The notes beneath the pieces are model-generated. The model was not told where the DNA came from and ran no database searches. It saw only the letters and a list, made by a program, of their open reading frames with translations. This document shows, in pieces, positions 24,517 to 31,876 of a stretch of DNA of 34,898 nucleotides (position 1 is its first letter; every line of letters starts with the position of its first letter). The stretch is from NCBI GenBank assembly GCA_030610885.1, contig JAUWQW010000014.1, positions 1-34,898 of the forward strand, read 5' to 3'. The translations under genes and the position numbers were made by a program. The stretch is from Candidatus Aminicenantota bacterium (GTDB lineage: Bacteria > Acidobacteriota > Aminicenantia > UBA2199).

Positions 24517-24544
24517 CAGGAAGGAGGATAATTTCTCCTTCCTG
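24517..24544 (+). promoter_or_regulatory. Perfect 10-bp hairpin between peptide and propeller genes
   Basis: CAGGAAGGAG pairs perfectly with CTCCTTCCTG around an 8-base loop. No T tract follows, so it is not a standard terminator. It may partly terminate, stabilise the upstream peptide message, or reduce expression of the downstream lipoproteins. The propeller start at 24556 has no Shine-Dalgarno of its own. Confidence 0.75.
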
Positions 24545-24555
24545 ATCTTATTAAA

Positions 24556-25560
24556 ATGAGAAAAAAAATATATTATTTAATTTTATTTTTTACTATTTTC
24601 TTATTTTCATATTGTAATAGAAATAGTAGTTTAAGTTATAAATTAATCTCTCCTGAAATTAAATCTACAGAAACCATTTATCGTTCAGAGAATATTCCCT
24701 TTGTTTCATGTCAAGCAAGGATTAAGAATAAGATAATTGCCATTTCAAATGATATTGTGTTAATAGATTTAGATAAAAAACAAGATAGAATCATTTTTAA
24801 GAATGGGATAGGACCAGATCAAGTATATAAACCTTCTCGTTTAAGAATATATAATCAAGATATTTATATAAACTCTTTTTATCCATTAAACCATATCTTC
24901 AAAATATCGGGTATAAATGAAGAAATAAAATTAGAGCAAGTTAATTTTGGGATCAATAGTTTTGATATAGACGACCTTAAATTTATCTCTGAGGACACAT
25001 TGGTTTTGGCTAATGTCTATTGGCCAGAGCATTTAATAAAGATTTATGATTCAAAAAAGCATAGGATATTAAAAAAGATTAGGAAATCCAAAAAAGATAA
25101 GTTGATGATGAAATTTAATATAAATAAAGCTTCAATTTGTGTGGTTAAAGATAAATTATATATTATAGAGAGTATTGCACCTGAAATTATTGTCTTCTCT
25201 CTTAAAAAATATACAATGGTTGAAAAAATAGTTCTTAATCCTCCTTTTTATAAACCTCATCCAAAAAAATATAAAGTAAAAAAATATGATGATAAAAGCC
25301 ATAAACAATGGATGTCTTCATGGACTTCAATAAATAATATTTTAACTGATAAAGCATGGATTTTAATTAAGTATAAGAAAGGGTATGAACCACTATATTT
25401 TTATGAATTTATAGACTTAAAGAATAAATCTAACAGGTTATATATTCCCGAAACGTCTAGTAACATATTCGAATTTAGTATAGAAAAAGATTTAATAAAA
25501 GTCTGGGCAACAAAATTAGATGGAGAGAATATTGAATGGATAACAGAAAAATATTTGTAA
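24556..25560 (+). CDS. 6-bladed beta-propeller lipoprotein
   Basis: A 334-aa lipoprotein: signal segment then FSYC with the lipidated Cys at residue 20. The mature part has repeated strand-rich blades with hydrophobic-polar alternation, including 'FKISGINEEIKL'-like and 'NGIGPDQVYKPSRLRIY' segments. The latter matches the GxGPGE.. opening of the BF3164/6-bladed propeller family. These proteins are thought to bind peptides or ligands at the cell surface; no function is established. It sits after the secreted peptide in the sigma-54 operon and overlaps the following thioredoxin-like gene by 25 bp. A peptide-binding or display role with the small peptide is inference. Confidence 0.78.
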   Translation: MRKKIYYLILFFTIFLFSYCNRNSSLSYKLISPEIKSTETIYRSENIPFVSCQARIKNKIIAISNDIVLIDLDKKQDRIIFKNGIGPDQVYKPSRLRIYNQDIYINSFYPLNHIFKISGINEEIKLEQVNFGINSFDIDDLKFISEDTLVLANVYWPEHLIKIYDSKKHRILKKIRKSKKDKLMMKFNINKASICVVKDKLYIIESIAPEIIVFSLKKYTMVEKIVLNPPFYKPHPKKYKVKKYDDKSHKQWMSSWTSINNILTDKAWILIKYKKGYEPLYFYEFIDLKNKSNRLYIPETSSNIFEFSIEKDLIKVWATKLDGENIEWITEKYL

Positions 25561-25988
25561 TCCTTTTAATACTTTTATTATCATTTTGCTCAAAAAAAAA
25601 TGCCCAAAACGATTATATTCTTAAAGAATGTGACAGTGAGTTTCTTCTCTATTCAGATCCTTCAACAGATTGTTGTTCTTGTATAAAGACTGCTTTGTTA
25701 GCATTAGATAGATACTATAATAAAGATAGGCAAATATATATTCTTTTAAAGAAATCGAGTATAGTTGACAATTTTATAAGCTCTATTGAAAGCGAATTTG
25801 AACACAACAGGCTTATTTTTTTGAAAAAAGCACCCTTTTTATTAAGAGTACCACATCCATCTATCCTTTTTCTTCAAAATGGTAGAATCTATATGTATAT
25901 TTATATTACGAATGATGAATTTTTACTATCTAAAAATATTCAAAAAGTAATAAAATTACTAAATTTTTTTTATATTCAAGCAGAATAA
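25536..25988 (+). CDS. Thioredoxin-like lipoprotein with a CCSC active-site motif
   Basis: A 150-aa lipoprotein with signal segment and LSFC (lipidated Cys at residue 18). The mature domain starts with a strand (FLLYSDPSTD) leading into C46-C-S-C49, a CXXC motif before a helix, as in thioredoxins. VPHPSILF near residue 110 carries the expected cis-proline strand. It is shorter than typical TlpA proteins. It overlaps the propeller gene by 25 bp. An extracytoplasmic thiol-redox partner for the two-Cys peptide is an attractive reading, but unproved. Confidence 0.65.
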   Translation: MDNRKIFVILLILLLSFCSKKNAQNDYILKECDSEFLLYSDPSTDCCSCIKTALLALDRYYNKDRQIYILLKKSSIVDNFISSIESEFEHNRLIFLKKAPFLLRVPHPSILFLQNGRIYMYIYITNDEFLLSKNIQKVIKLLNFFYIQAE

Positions 25989-26258
25989 AATTAACGCAAA
26001 CAGAGTAGAGTAGTGAGGTAATGGATGACCCCAGAATGCATAAGAAAAGGGAGATTTCTGAGGTTCTTCTCATACAAAAATCTCATTAGAAAAGAATTAG
26101 AAAATGAATTTACCAAGTATTCTAGTAAAATGAACGAATTAAATAAATTTCAAGAAGAATACTTGCTGTCAGAATTATAAAAGAAACACATAACAAATCG
26201 TTCCACCTGACCGCTATTTCGCTGGTGCTCAGACCGGGTTTGCAGCTCAACTGAGGCG
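25989..26258. other. Intergenic region with repeat copy 2 and a possible 51-codon ORF
   Basis: An ATG at 26025 behind GAGGT opens a 51-codon frame to 26180 (ends in EEYLLSEL). Its first half lies in the repeat shared with 22422-22510, where the same frame is interrupted. I think the frame is probably fortuitous, but the ribosome site is good. The attC-like sequence begins right after its stop. Confidence 0.35.
26041..26130. repeat. Repeat right of the sigma-54 peptide module
   Basis: Matches 22422-22510 in the same orientation: the first ~45 bases with about three differences, then alignable with small gaps. In this copy the -35 TTGACA of the left copy reads TTTACC, so promoter activity is probably lost. 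Confidence 0.75.
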
Positions 26259-26263
26259 TTCTA
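26185..26263. repeat. attC-like / cassette-end-like sequence, copy 2
   Basis: CACATAACAAATCGTTCCAC at the left and CTCAACTGAGGCGTTCTAT at the right end. TAACAAATCGTTC...CTCAACTGAGGCGTT resembles the conserved outer arms of integron attC sites. The third promoter module starts directly after the right arm. The inner arms pair poorly, and no integrase or attI is in the window. Confidence 0.45.
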
Positions 26264-26367
26264 TAGAAAGAACATGTTTTTTGTAAAATTTACAAAAGTT
26301 TGTTGACTTTAGAAATTTTTTGTATCAATATAATATTATACATATAACAATATAAAAGGAGTTATGT
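26259..26367 (+). promoter_or_regulatory. Recurrent promoter/operator module, copy 3
   Basis: Same module as at 6545 and 8225. The 19-bp palindrome is at 26279-26297, -35 TTGACT at 26303-26308, and TATAAT at 26329-26334, ending in AAAAGGAGTTATG. The region from 26368 to 26477 holds a palindrome CAACAATTGTTG (26388-26399) and a possible 10-codon leader ORF with GGAGG ahead of GTG at 26429. It drives the YoaP-like gene. Confidence 0.8.
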
Positions 26368-26477
26368 GAATGATAAAAAAGAAATATCAACAATTGTTGT
26401 TATACAACCGATTTGGAGGAATAACAACAGTGAATATATACAAACGTTGTGCTTCATGCTAGGAAAAACCATCACAT

Positions 26478-27230
26478 ATGGATAACATTATAAAATTAGA
26501 TAAACAGAATATTTCAGAAGAGCATATCTGCTGTGCGATTTCAGACAAGAAATGTAAAGCAGGATATGAAGCGAAAAAAGATTGGATTACAAAGCAGTTT
26601 GCAGATGGATTTGTTTTTAAAAAACTTGATGTTAGAGGCAAAGTATTTATTGAGTATGTTCCTGCTGAGAATGCATGGAGTCCAATAGACGCATCTGGTT
26701 ATATGCTGATTAATTGTTTTTGGGTGTCTGGACAATTTAAAAATAAAGGAAATGGTAAAAGGCTCTATGATGAATGTTTAAATGATTCAAAAGATAAAAA
26801 TGGAATTGTAGTTATTACTGGTGCTAAGAAACTTCCTTTTATGTCTGATAAGAAGTTCTTTCAAAAGCAAGGATTTGAACTGTGTGATACGGCTGAGCCA
26901 AATTTTGAACTTTGGTACAAAAGATTAAAAATGAATGCACCAACGCCGAAATTTAAAGAATGTGCTAAAAACGGAGAATGTGACAACAAAAATGGATTGA
27001 CAGTTTATTATACAAACGGCTGTCCATTTACAGAATATTATGTAAACACAGAACTTGTAGACGTTGCAAAAGAAAAAGGATATAAATTAAAAGTGATAAA
27101 GATTGAGAGTAAGGAGCAAGCTCAAAATCATTTTGTTCCATTTACGAATTATAGCATTTTTAAAGATGGGAAATTTGTAACACAGCACATATTAAATGAT
27201 AAATATTTTGATAAGTTTATAAGAGAATAA
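26478..27230 (+). CDS. yoaP: YoaP-like GNAT acetyltransferase
   Basis: A 250-aa protein matching Bacillus YoaP in length and layout. An N-terminal GNAT domain (about 1-150) has an acetyl-CoA loop-like QFKNKGNGKRLYDEC segment. A C-terminal thioredoxin-like YoaP domain opens with VYYTNGCPFTEYYV near 172-185. Many Cys are present. The substrate is unknown. The start ATG at 26478 has no strong Shine-Dalgarno. It is preceded by promoter module copy 3 and an attC-like site, so it behaves as a single-gene cassette. Confidence 0.8.
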   Translation: MDNIIKLDKQNISEEHICCAISDKKCKAGYEAKKDWITKQFADGFVFKKLDVRGKVFIEYVPAENAWSPIDASGYMLINCFWVSGQFKNKGNGKRLYDECLNDSKDKNGIVVITGAKKLPFMSDKKFFQKQGFELCDTAEPNFELWYKRLKMNAPTPKFKECAKNGECDNKNGLTVYYTNGCPFTEYYVNTELVDVAKEKGYKLKVIKIESKEQAQNHFVPFTNYSIFKDGKFVTQHILNDKYFDKFIRE

Positions 27231-27291
27231 AAAGCACGAAAGCACAACAATGTGTATAATCCATAAGGGTTTCAGAGGTTTTCGTGAAAAA

Positions 27292-28200
27292 GGGGTCAGG
27301 TCTTGTTTTTTGCATTGTTAATTAATATGTGATAAAATTTAAATATGTCACGTCCATTAAGGATTGAATTTGAAGGTGCTTTTTATCATATTATTTCAAG
27401 AGGCAATGAGAAATCTGAAATATTTAGGGATACTAAAGATAGAAAGGATTTCCTTGGGATTATAGAACTTTTGGTTAAGCGTTATCATTGGAAAATTCAC
27501 ACTTATTGTTTAATGGATAATCATTATCATCTGTTGATAGAAACACCGTTACCTAACTTATCTACTGGAATGAGGCAATTAAACGGGATTTACACCCAGG
27601 GTTTTAATCGGAGATGGGATCGAGTAGGTCATTTATTTCAGGGTAGGTTTAAGTCATATATTGTTGAAAAGGAGAGTTATCTTTTGGAATTAAGCCGTTA
27701 TATTGTTTTGAACCCGGTACGAGCTGGTATTGTTAGAAATGTTGAGGACTGGGAGTGGTCCTCCTATAGGATTTTATCTGGAATTAAAAAGAAAAAGGAT
27801 TTTATATTTACAGATACTTTATGGTCATATTTTTCAAGCGATGTTATTGATGCCCAAAAGGAGTATAGAGATTTTGTTTATTCTGGTGCAGGGCAAGATG
27901 ATAAGTTGTTTAAATCAGCAAAAGGTGGATTTATTTTAGGTGGAGAAGGATTTGCAAAATCAATAATGCAAAAGTTGAAGACCAGAAAAATAGATGAAAT
28001 TACCAGAAAAGAGAGATATCCGGATCGTCCTGAATTAGAAAAGATATTTCATGAGAAATCTCGTGATGAGGAGGTTGATGTTGCGATTAATGAATGGGGA
28101 TATGTGTTAAAGGAGGTAGGTGATTTTGTTAATTTACATTATTCAACAGTCAGTAGGATTGCAAAAAAGATGAGTTATGCAAAAAACAAGACCTGACCCC
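27292..28200 (+). mobile_element. Intact RAYT (Y1 transposase) element with 23-bp perfect inverted ends
   Basis: The left end GGGGTCAGGTCTTGTTTTTT-GCA (27292-27314) is the perfect reverse complement of 28178-28200. The element holds one transposase gene. Its stop codon lies inside the right inverted end. Such elements usually carry hairpin (REP-like) ends rather than long inverted repeats; this pair could form one large foldback. Related ends occur at 12453-12480, 28298-28328 and 32188-32230. Confidence 0.85.
27345..28196 (+). CDS. REP-associated tyrosine transposase (Y1_Tnp / HUH)
   Basis: A 283-aa single-strand transposase. The opening MSRPLRIEFEGAFYHIISRG is typical. The HUH motif is in MDNHYHLLIE (about residues 57-66), and the catalytic Tyr is in LSRYIVLNPVRAG near residue 119. 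A C-terminal helix-turn-helix (VNLHYSTVSRIAKKM) is present, as in longer RAYTs. No strong Shine-Dalgarno is seen. The reading frame is undamaged, so the element may be active. Confidence 0.92.
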   Translation: MSRPLRIEFEGAFYHIISRGNEKSEIFRDTKDRKDFLGIIELLVKRYHWKIHTYCLMDNHYHLLIETPLPNLSTGMRQLNGIYTQGFNRRWDRVGHLFQGRFKSYIVEKESYLLELSRYIVLNPVRAGIVRNVEDWEWSSYRILSGIKKKKDFIFTDTLWSYFSSDVIDAQKEYRDFVYSGAGQDDKLFKSAKGGFILGGEGFAKSIMQKLKTRKIDEITRKERYPDRPELEKIFHEKSRDEEVDVAINEWGYVLKEVGDFVNLHYSTVSRIAKKMSYAKNKT

Positions 28201-28297
28201 CATGATTTACCCCGGCAGGGATTGATATTTTTGTTCCGGGCCGTTCATTCGATTTTTGGCTGAAGCGGAAAGAAATGAGTGAATAAAGTATATTTAA

Positions 28298-28328
28298 CAA
28301 GATAAATCAAAAGAGGAAACCTGACCCC
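28298..28328. repeat. 31-bp repeat ending in a RAYT-type terminus, copy 1
   Basis: 29 of 31 bases match 32188-32218, beginning CAAGATAAATCAAAAGA and ending ACCTGACCCC, the outer end of the RAYT inverted repeat. Sequence similarity stops exactly after the CCCC, as expected of an element boundary. Confidence 0.7.
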
Positions 28329-28445
28329 AAAAGCAAAAGGCTTGTAAAGATACTTAACATATAAATGAAAATTGTATATATGAAAAAAAATTAAGAAAGG
28401 CTGGGAATCCTTGATATCAAATGATAAAGGTTTTTTTAGAAAAGT

Positions 28446-28460
28446 TGGCATAAAAATTGC
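28446..28460 (+). promoter_or_regulatory. Second sigma-54 (-24/-12) promoter
   Basis: TGGCAT-AAAAA-TTGC, the same -24 variant and spacing as at 24188-24202. Expected transcription start near 28472, 30 bases ahead of the 42-codon ORF at 28502. Confidence 0.8.
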
Positions 28461-28501
28461 TATGTATTTAATACAATAAAAAATTAAAAAAAGGCGAAAT
28501 T

Positions 28502-28630
28502 ATGGGTAATGGCAAGAATTTTATGAAAAGTGGGCATCCGCAGCACAAAAAACGGCAGCTAAAGGAAGAAATATTGCTGTTTGGTGCGCTTTTCCACAGG
28601 AAATTTTTGACATTACGTTTTGAGAATTAA
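28502..28630 (+). CDS. Possible 42-aa basic peptide downstream of the sigma-54 promoter
   Basis: Reads MGNGKNFMKSGHPQHKKRQL and continues to a stop at 28630. It is rich in Lys, His and Arg with no signal peptide. The ribosome site is weak (AAAAGGCG). It is the first frame after the promoter. It could be a real small protein or a leader. Confidence 0.4.
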   Translation: MGNGKNFMKSGHPQHKKRQLKEEILLFGALFHRKFLTLRFEN

Positions 28631-28685
28631 GAAGAGATAATGAAAGTATTAAAATCATCAAATTATTATTGAAGGAGGTAATATT

Positions 28686-28727
28686 TTGAAAAATGTTTAC
28701 AAAAATGATCTTTATTGGTCAAAGTAA
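28686..28727 (+). CDS. Possible 13-codon mini-ORF with strong ribosome site
   Basis: TTG start 7 bases after GGAGG (28674-28678), reading MKNVYKNDLYWSK then stop. The strong site in front of so short a frame is unusual. It shares LYW with the mini-ORF at 28775. An alternative ATG frame at 28693 runs about 29 codons. Confidence 0.35.
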   Translation: MKNVYKNDLYWSK

Positions 28728-28774
28728 ATATAGTTTATTTTGGTTTTTAATTAAAATAATAAAAGGAGGAAAAG

Positions 28775-28822
28775 ATGGATGAAAACAAAATGAAATTATA
28801 TTGGGTAATGGGGAGGTGTTAA
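28775..28822 (+). CDS. Possible 15-codon mini-ORF ahead of the metallophosphoesterase
   Basis: ATG 5 bases after a near-perfect AAAAGGAGGA site, reading MDENKMKLYWVMGRC then stop. It ends 2 bp before the next start, so translation could couple to the metallophosphoesterase gene. It might be a leader peptide or a secreted-by-other-means short peptide. Confidence 0.4.
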   Translation: MDENKMKLYWVMGRC

Positions 28823-28824
28823 AA

Positions 28825-29916
28825 ATGAAAGAAAAAGAATATACTTTTTTTAGGCTTAATCAGGATAGTGGAATAGAAGATAATGAGAAAGTAGGGAAAC
28901 CCTTCAAAATTGAAGAGAATAACCTGGGAACTGCAAAGTATGTGATTTTCAGTGACCTTCATAAAGGTACTGGGCGTAAAAAATCTGATGCATTCTTGCA
29001 AAACGAATATACATACTGCTATGCATTGAATTATTATCTAGAAAAAGATTTTAAACTAATACTTGCAGGAGATATTGAAGAAGGATGGGGATTTAAATTA
29101 AAGAATGTTATTAAACGCTATAAAAATACTGTTTTTTATTGTGAAAAGAAATTTGTAGAAAAAGGAATCCAAAGAGAAGAAGGTTACTATTTTCGAATTA
29201 TTGGAAATCATGATAAAGGATGGGGAAAGAAAAGAGTAAGAAAATTATTAATTCCGGCTTTAGGCAATAATGAAGTTAAAATATACACATCAGTTTTTAT
29301 TGGGGATAGGATATTAATATTACATGGGCATCAAGGTGATGCTACTTCTGATAAGTTGAAAGGTATAGCTAAAAATGTTGTTAGATTTGTTACTCAAACC
29401 GTTTTTTCCTGGTTTGGTAGAAAAAAAGATAGGGCTGCAACTAGTGCACAAATCAGAAAAAAGCGTGATAAATATCTATATGAATGGGCAAAAGATAGAA
29501 AATTACTTCTGATTGCTGGTCATACGCATAGATATATTTTCAAATCATCATCAAATGTAAATATTACAAAGGATGATCTTGATAAATTTGAACAGGAATT
29601 AAAAATAGAAAAAGAAAAAGATGAGAAGGATTCAATAAAAATACTTCGATTGGAAGAATACATTAAAATCGTGAAAGAAGACATATCAGAGGTTGGAGAT
29701 ATACCTTGCTATTTTAACACTGGAGCAGGTGACTATATTGATGGTATAACCGGTATTGAGATTGATAATGGAGAAATTAAAATAATAAAGTGGAATTCAC
29801 CAAGATTTAATTATAAATTTACAGGCATATTACCAGATGCATTACCCGATCCAAAAAGAATTGAAGTGTTTTCAGAAAGTATTGATGAAATATTGAATCA
29901 GATTCCTACGATTTAA
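28825..29916 (+). CDS. Calcineurin-like metallophosphoesterase
   Basis: About 363 aa with a complete set of metal-ligand motifs: SDLHKG (DxH), LAGDIEEGW (GD), IGNHDKGWG (GNHD), LHGHQGD (GH) and AGHTHRY (GHxH). It is cytoplasmic, with no signal peptide. The substrate could be a nucleotide or phosphoester; not readable. An in-frame TTG at 28801 exists, but GGGGAGG precedes the ATG at 28825 at normal spacing. It is the only sizeable gene downstream of the second sigma-54 promoter, so it may be under sigma-54 control with the mini-ORFs. Confidence 0.88.
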   Translation: MKEKEYTFFRLNQDSGIEDNEKVGKPFKIEENNLGTAKYVIFSDLHKGTGRKKSDAFLQNEYTYCYALNYYLEKDFKLILAGDIEEGWGFKLKNVIKRYKNTVFYCEKKFVEKGIQREEGYYFRIIGNHDKGWGKKRVRKLLIPALGNNEVKIYTSVFIGDRILILHGHQGDATSDKLKGIAKNVVRFVTQTVFSWFGRKKDRAATSAQIRKKRDKYLYEWAKDRKLLLIAGHTHRYIFKSSSNVNITKDDLDKFEQELKIEKEKDEKDSIKILRLEEYIKIVKEDISEVGDIPCYFNTGAGDYIDGITGIEIDNGEIKIIKWNSPRFNYKFTGILPDALPDPKRIEVFSESIDEILNQIPTI

Positions 29917-29940
29917 TTTGACTTTAATTATCAGGGAAAA

Positions 29941-30043
29941 AAGAGGGACGATAGGTTTGTCAATACTTTTTTACTCTTCTTTATTAACCATTTCAATAGC
30001 TGTTCTAATTGAATTCAATAGCATAGTCTTATGTCTCTCTTAA
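29941..30043. repeat. ~100-bp direct repeat left of the KAP gene
   Basis: Matches 31986-32088 in the same orientation (offset 2045 bp) with about five differences in the first 92 bases. Weaker similarity continues about 30 bases more. On the minus strand both copies encode a short parallel peptide ending LNSIRTA-EMVNK-E and a stop, preceded by a stop about 22 codons earlier. They could be tails of a decayed gene. Confidence 0.85.
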
Positions 30044-30105
30044 AAATCAAAAAATTAAGATACAACTTATTTTTTCCTGTAATTTGAAAATTTTTCATAA
30101 ATCTA

Positions 30106-30134
30106 TTGACAATGAATAACAATTCCCCTAATAT
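30106..30134 (+). promoter_or_regulatory. Sigma-70-type promoter of the KAP gene
   Basis: TTGACA at 30106-30111, a 17-bp spacer and TAATAT at 30129-30134, 28 bp before the ATG. The ribosome site is AAAAAGGA. Confidence 0.75.
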
Positions 30135-30162
30135 TTCATTAAAATGAAAAAAGGATTTTCCT

Positions 30163-31836
30163 ATGGTGCCTAAAGTTATCCATAATGATGAACCTACAAG
30201 TGTTGACGGATTGAATCGGGACCATTTTGCACACGCCCTTGCACGAATAGCTGAGACATGTGATACACCACTAGTAATAGGTCTTTATGGTACTTGGGGA
30301 ACAGGTAAAACCTCTCTTATGAAGCTCATAGAGAAAAAATTGAACCCAATGGAAACGCACTCTGTTTGGTTTAATGCCTGGCAACACCAATTTGATGAAA
30401 CTCCTGCTCTTGCTTTACTTCACACAATCGTGGACAAATTTAAAATGAAGCAAGAGGCAAAAAAACTCCTAATGGTAATTGCAGGGGCATTTGGAACGAT
30501 GCTGCTGAAAGCAACAACAAATTTGAACATAAAAGATATCGACAATCTTGGCAAACGATATGAAGAAGAACGTTTTCTTGTTGGAGAAGCCCGTGTACGT
30601 CTACATCAGCATTTCAAGCATCTGATTAAAAAAGCAAGAGGAAAGCGTCGGATTGTTTTTTTTATTGATGATCTAGATCGATGTATGCCTTCTAAACTGC
30701 TAAATTTATTAGAATCATTGAAGCTGTATCTTAACCTTACTGGGTGTATATATTTTTTAGGAGCTGATCGAACAGCATTAGAACGGAGCATACAATATCA
30801 TTATAAAGATGTAGAATTAAATGAAGCTAGGTATCTCGACAAAATAGTTCAACTTCCTTTCACTATTCCTCCTATTGCACAAGAGTCAATGGAGGAGTTT
30901 GTTGAACCGTTATTATCAAAAAATTTAATACATTGTAAAAAGTTACTGATAAAAGGTCTTGGTGATAATCCTCGGCAAGTTAAAAGATTTATTAACACTT
31001 TAACATTGAATCATCAACTTGCGCTTAGCTTGAATATTTCTGCATATAATCCAAAAGTGCTTGCTTTGTTGCTATTGATCCAATTACGCAACTCTAAACT
31101 GTTTAGGATAATTGTAAATCAGCCGGCCATATTACAAAAACTGAAACAAACCAGCGATAAAACGAAAGCTCTAAGAGATGAATACTTAGAAAAGGATATT
31201 AAATTAAAAGAAGCTCTTGATTTAGTCGATCTTCCATCAGTTGGATTATTCTCACAGTATATCTATTTAACTCAGATAGCCAGAGTAATCAAAGATGAAG
31301 CTGAGCCAGAGGATAAATTAAATTTGAAATTAATGCTTTCAGATCACCAAAAATGGTTTTACTCAGGAGGTAAGACAGGCCGGCGATTGAACCTCGGCGG
31401 AGCTGACCTCATTGGAGTCGACCTCAGTAAAACCAACCTCCGTGAAGCTGCCTTTAGCGGAGCCAATCTCAGTGAAGCTAACCTTCGTGAAGCCGACCTT
31501 ACAGGAGCCCACCTCAGTGGAACCAAGCTAGATGGAGCCAACCTTCAGAAAGCCCTCCTTATAGGAGCCTACCCTACTGATGCGCGCTTTCGTAAAGCTT
31601 TCCTTCAGGGAGCCAGCTTTCAGGGAGCCAAACTTATGAGAGCCAAACTTCAGGGAGCCGACTTCGAGAATGCAGAACTTGAGAGGGCAAATCTCAGTGA
31701 AACTGACCTCAGCGAAGCAGAAAATTTAACTCTCGAACAACTATCCAAAGTAAAAACCCTTTATAAAGCCAAATTAGATCCAAATATTTTGGGTCAGATC
31801 AAAGAAAAATATCCTCATCTTTTGAAAAAACCATAA
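30163..31836 (+). CDS. KAP-family P-loop NTPase with C-terminal pentapeptide repeats
   Basis: A 557-aa fusion. The KAP domain has Walker A GLYGTWGTGKTSL (about 41-53), a WFNAWQH motif near 67-73, and Walker B RRIVFFIDDLDRC near 161-173. One hydrophobic segment (about 105-122) sits where KAP proteins carry membrane insertions. The C-terminal 407-530 region is built of about two dozen A(D/N)Lxx pentapeptides, expected to fold as a right-handed beta-helix. KAP NTPases are widespread in defence and membrane-associated complexes; pentapeptide fusions are known. The repeat-coding part is richer in G+C than the rest. Direct repeats flank the gene, suggesting acquisition as a unit. Confidence 0.88.
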   Translation: MVPKVIHNDEPTSVDGLNRDHFAHALARIAETCDTPLVIGLYGTWGTGKTSLMKLIEKKLNPMETHSVWFNAWQHQFDETPALALLHTIVDKFKMKQEAKKLLMVIAGAFGTMLLKATTNLNIKDIDNLGKRYEEERFLVGEARVRLHQHFKHLIKKARGKRRIVFFIDDLDRCMPSKLLNLLESLKLYLNLTGCIYFLGADRTALERSIQYHYKDVELNEARYLDKIVQLPFTIPPIAQESMEEFVEPLLSKNLIHCKKLLIKGLGDNPRQVKRFINTLTLNHQLALSLNISAYNPKVLALLLLIQLRNSKLFRIIVNQPAILQKLKQTSDKTKALRDEYLEKDIKLKEALDLVDLPSVGLFSQYIYLTQIARVIKDEAEPEDKLNLKLMLSDHQKWFYSGGKTGRRLNLGGADLIGVDLSKTNLREAAFSGANLSEANLREADLTGAHLSGTKLDGANLQKALLIGAYPTDARFRKAFLQGASFQGAKLMRAKLQGADFENAELERANLSETDLSEAENLTLEQLSKVKTLYKAKLDPNILGQIKEKYPHLLKKP

Positions 31837-31876
31837 TTGTGGACAATGCTTTATAATAATAAGTAGGAGCAATAAA

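Larger units (their letters stand above)
28201..28501. other. Intergenic region with RAYT-related repeat and sigma-54 promoter
   Basis: The only structures I can support are a 31-bp repeat at 28298-28328 and a -24/-12 promoter at 28446-28460. No protein-coding gene. No copy of the GGTAAC palindrome is present, so a different activator is expected. Confidence 0.5.

Noticed and set aside
22422-26180. Repeat arms as coding sequence (51-codon frame at 26025)
   Set aside because: The frame is broken in the left copy, so the repeat is more likely non-coding; kept only as a low-confidence note.
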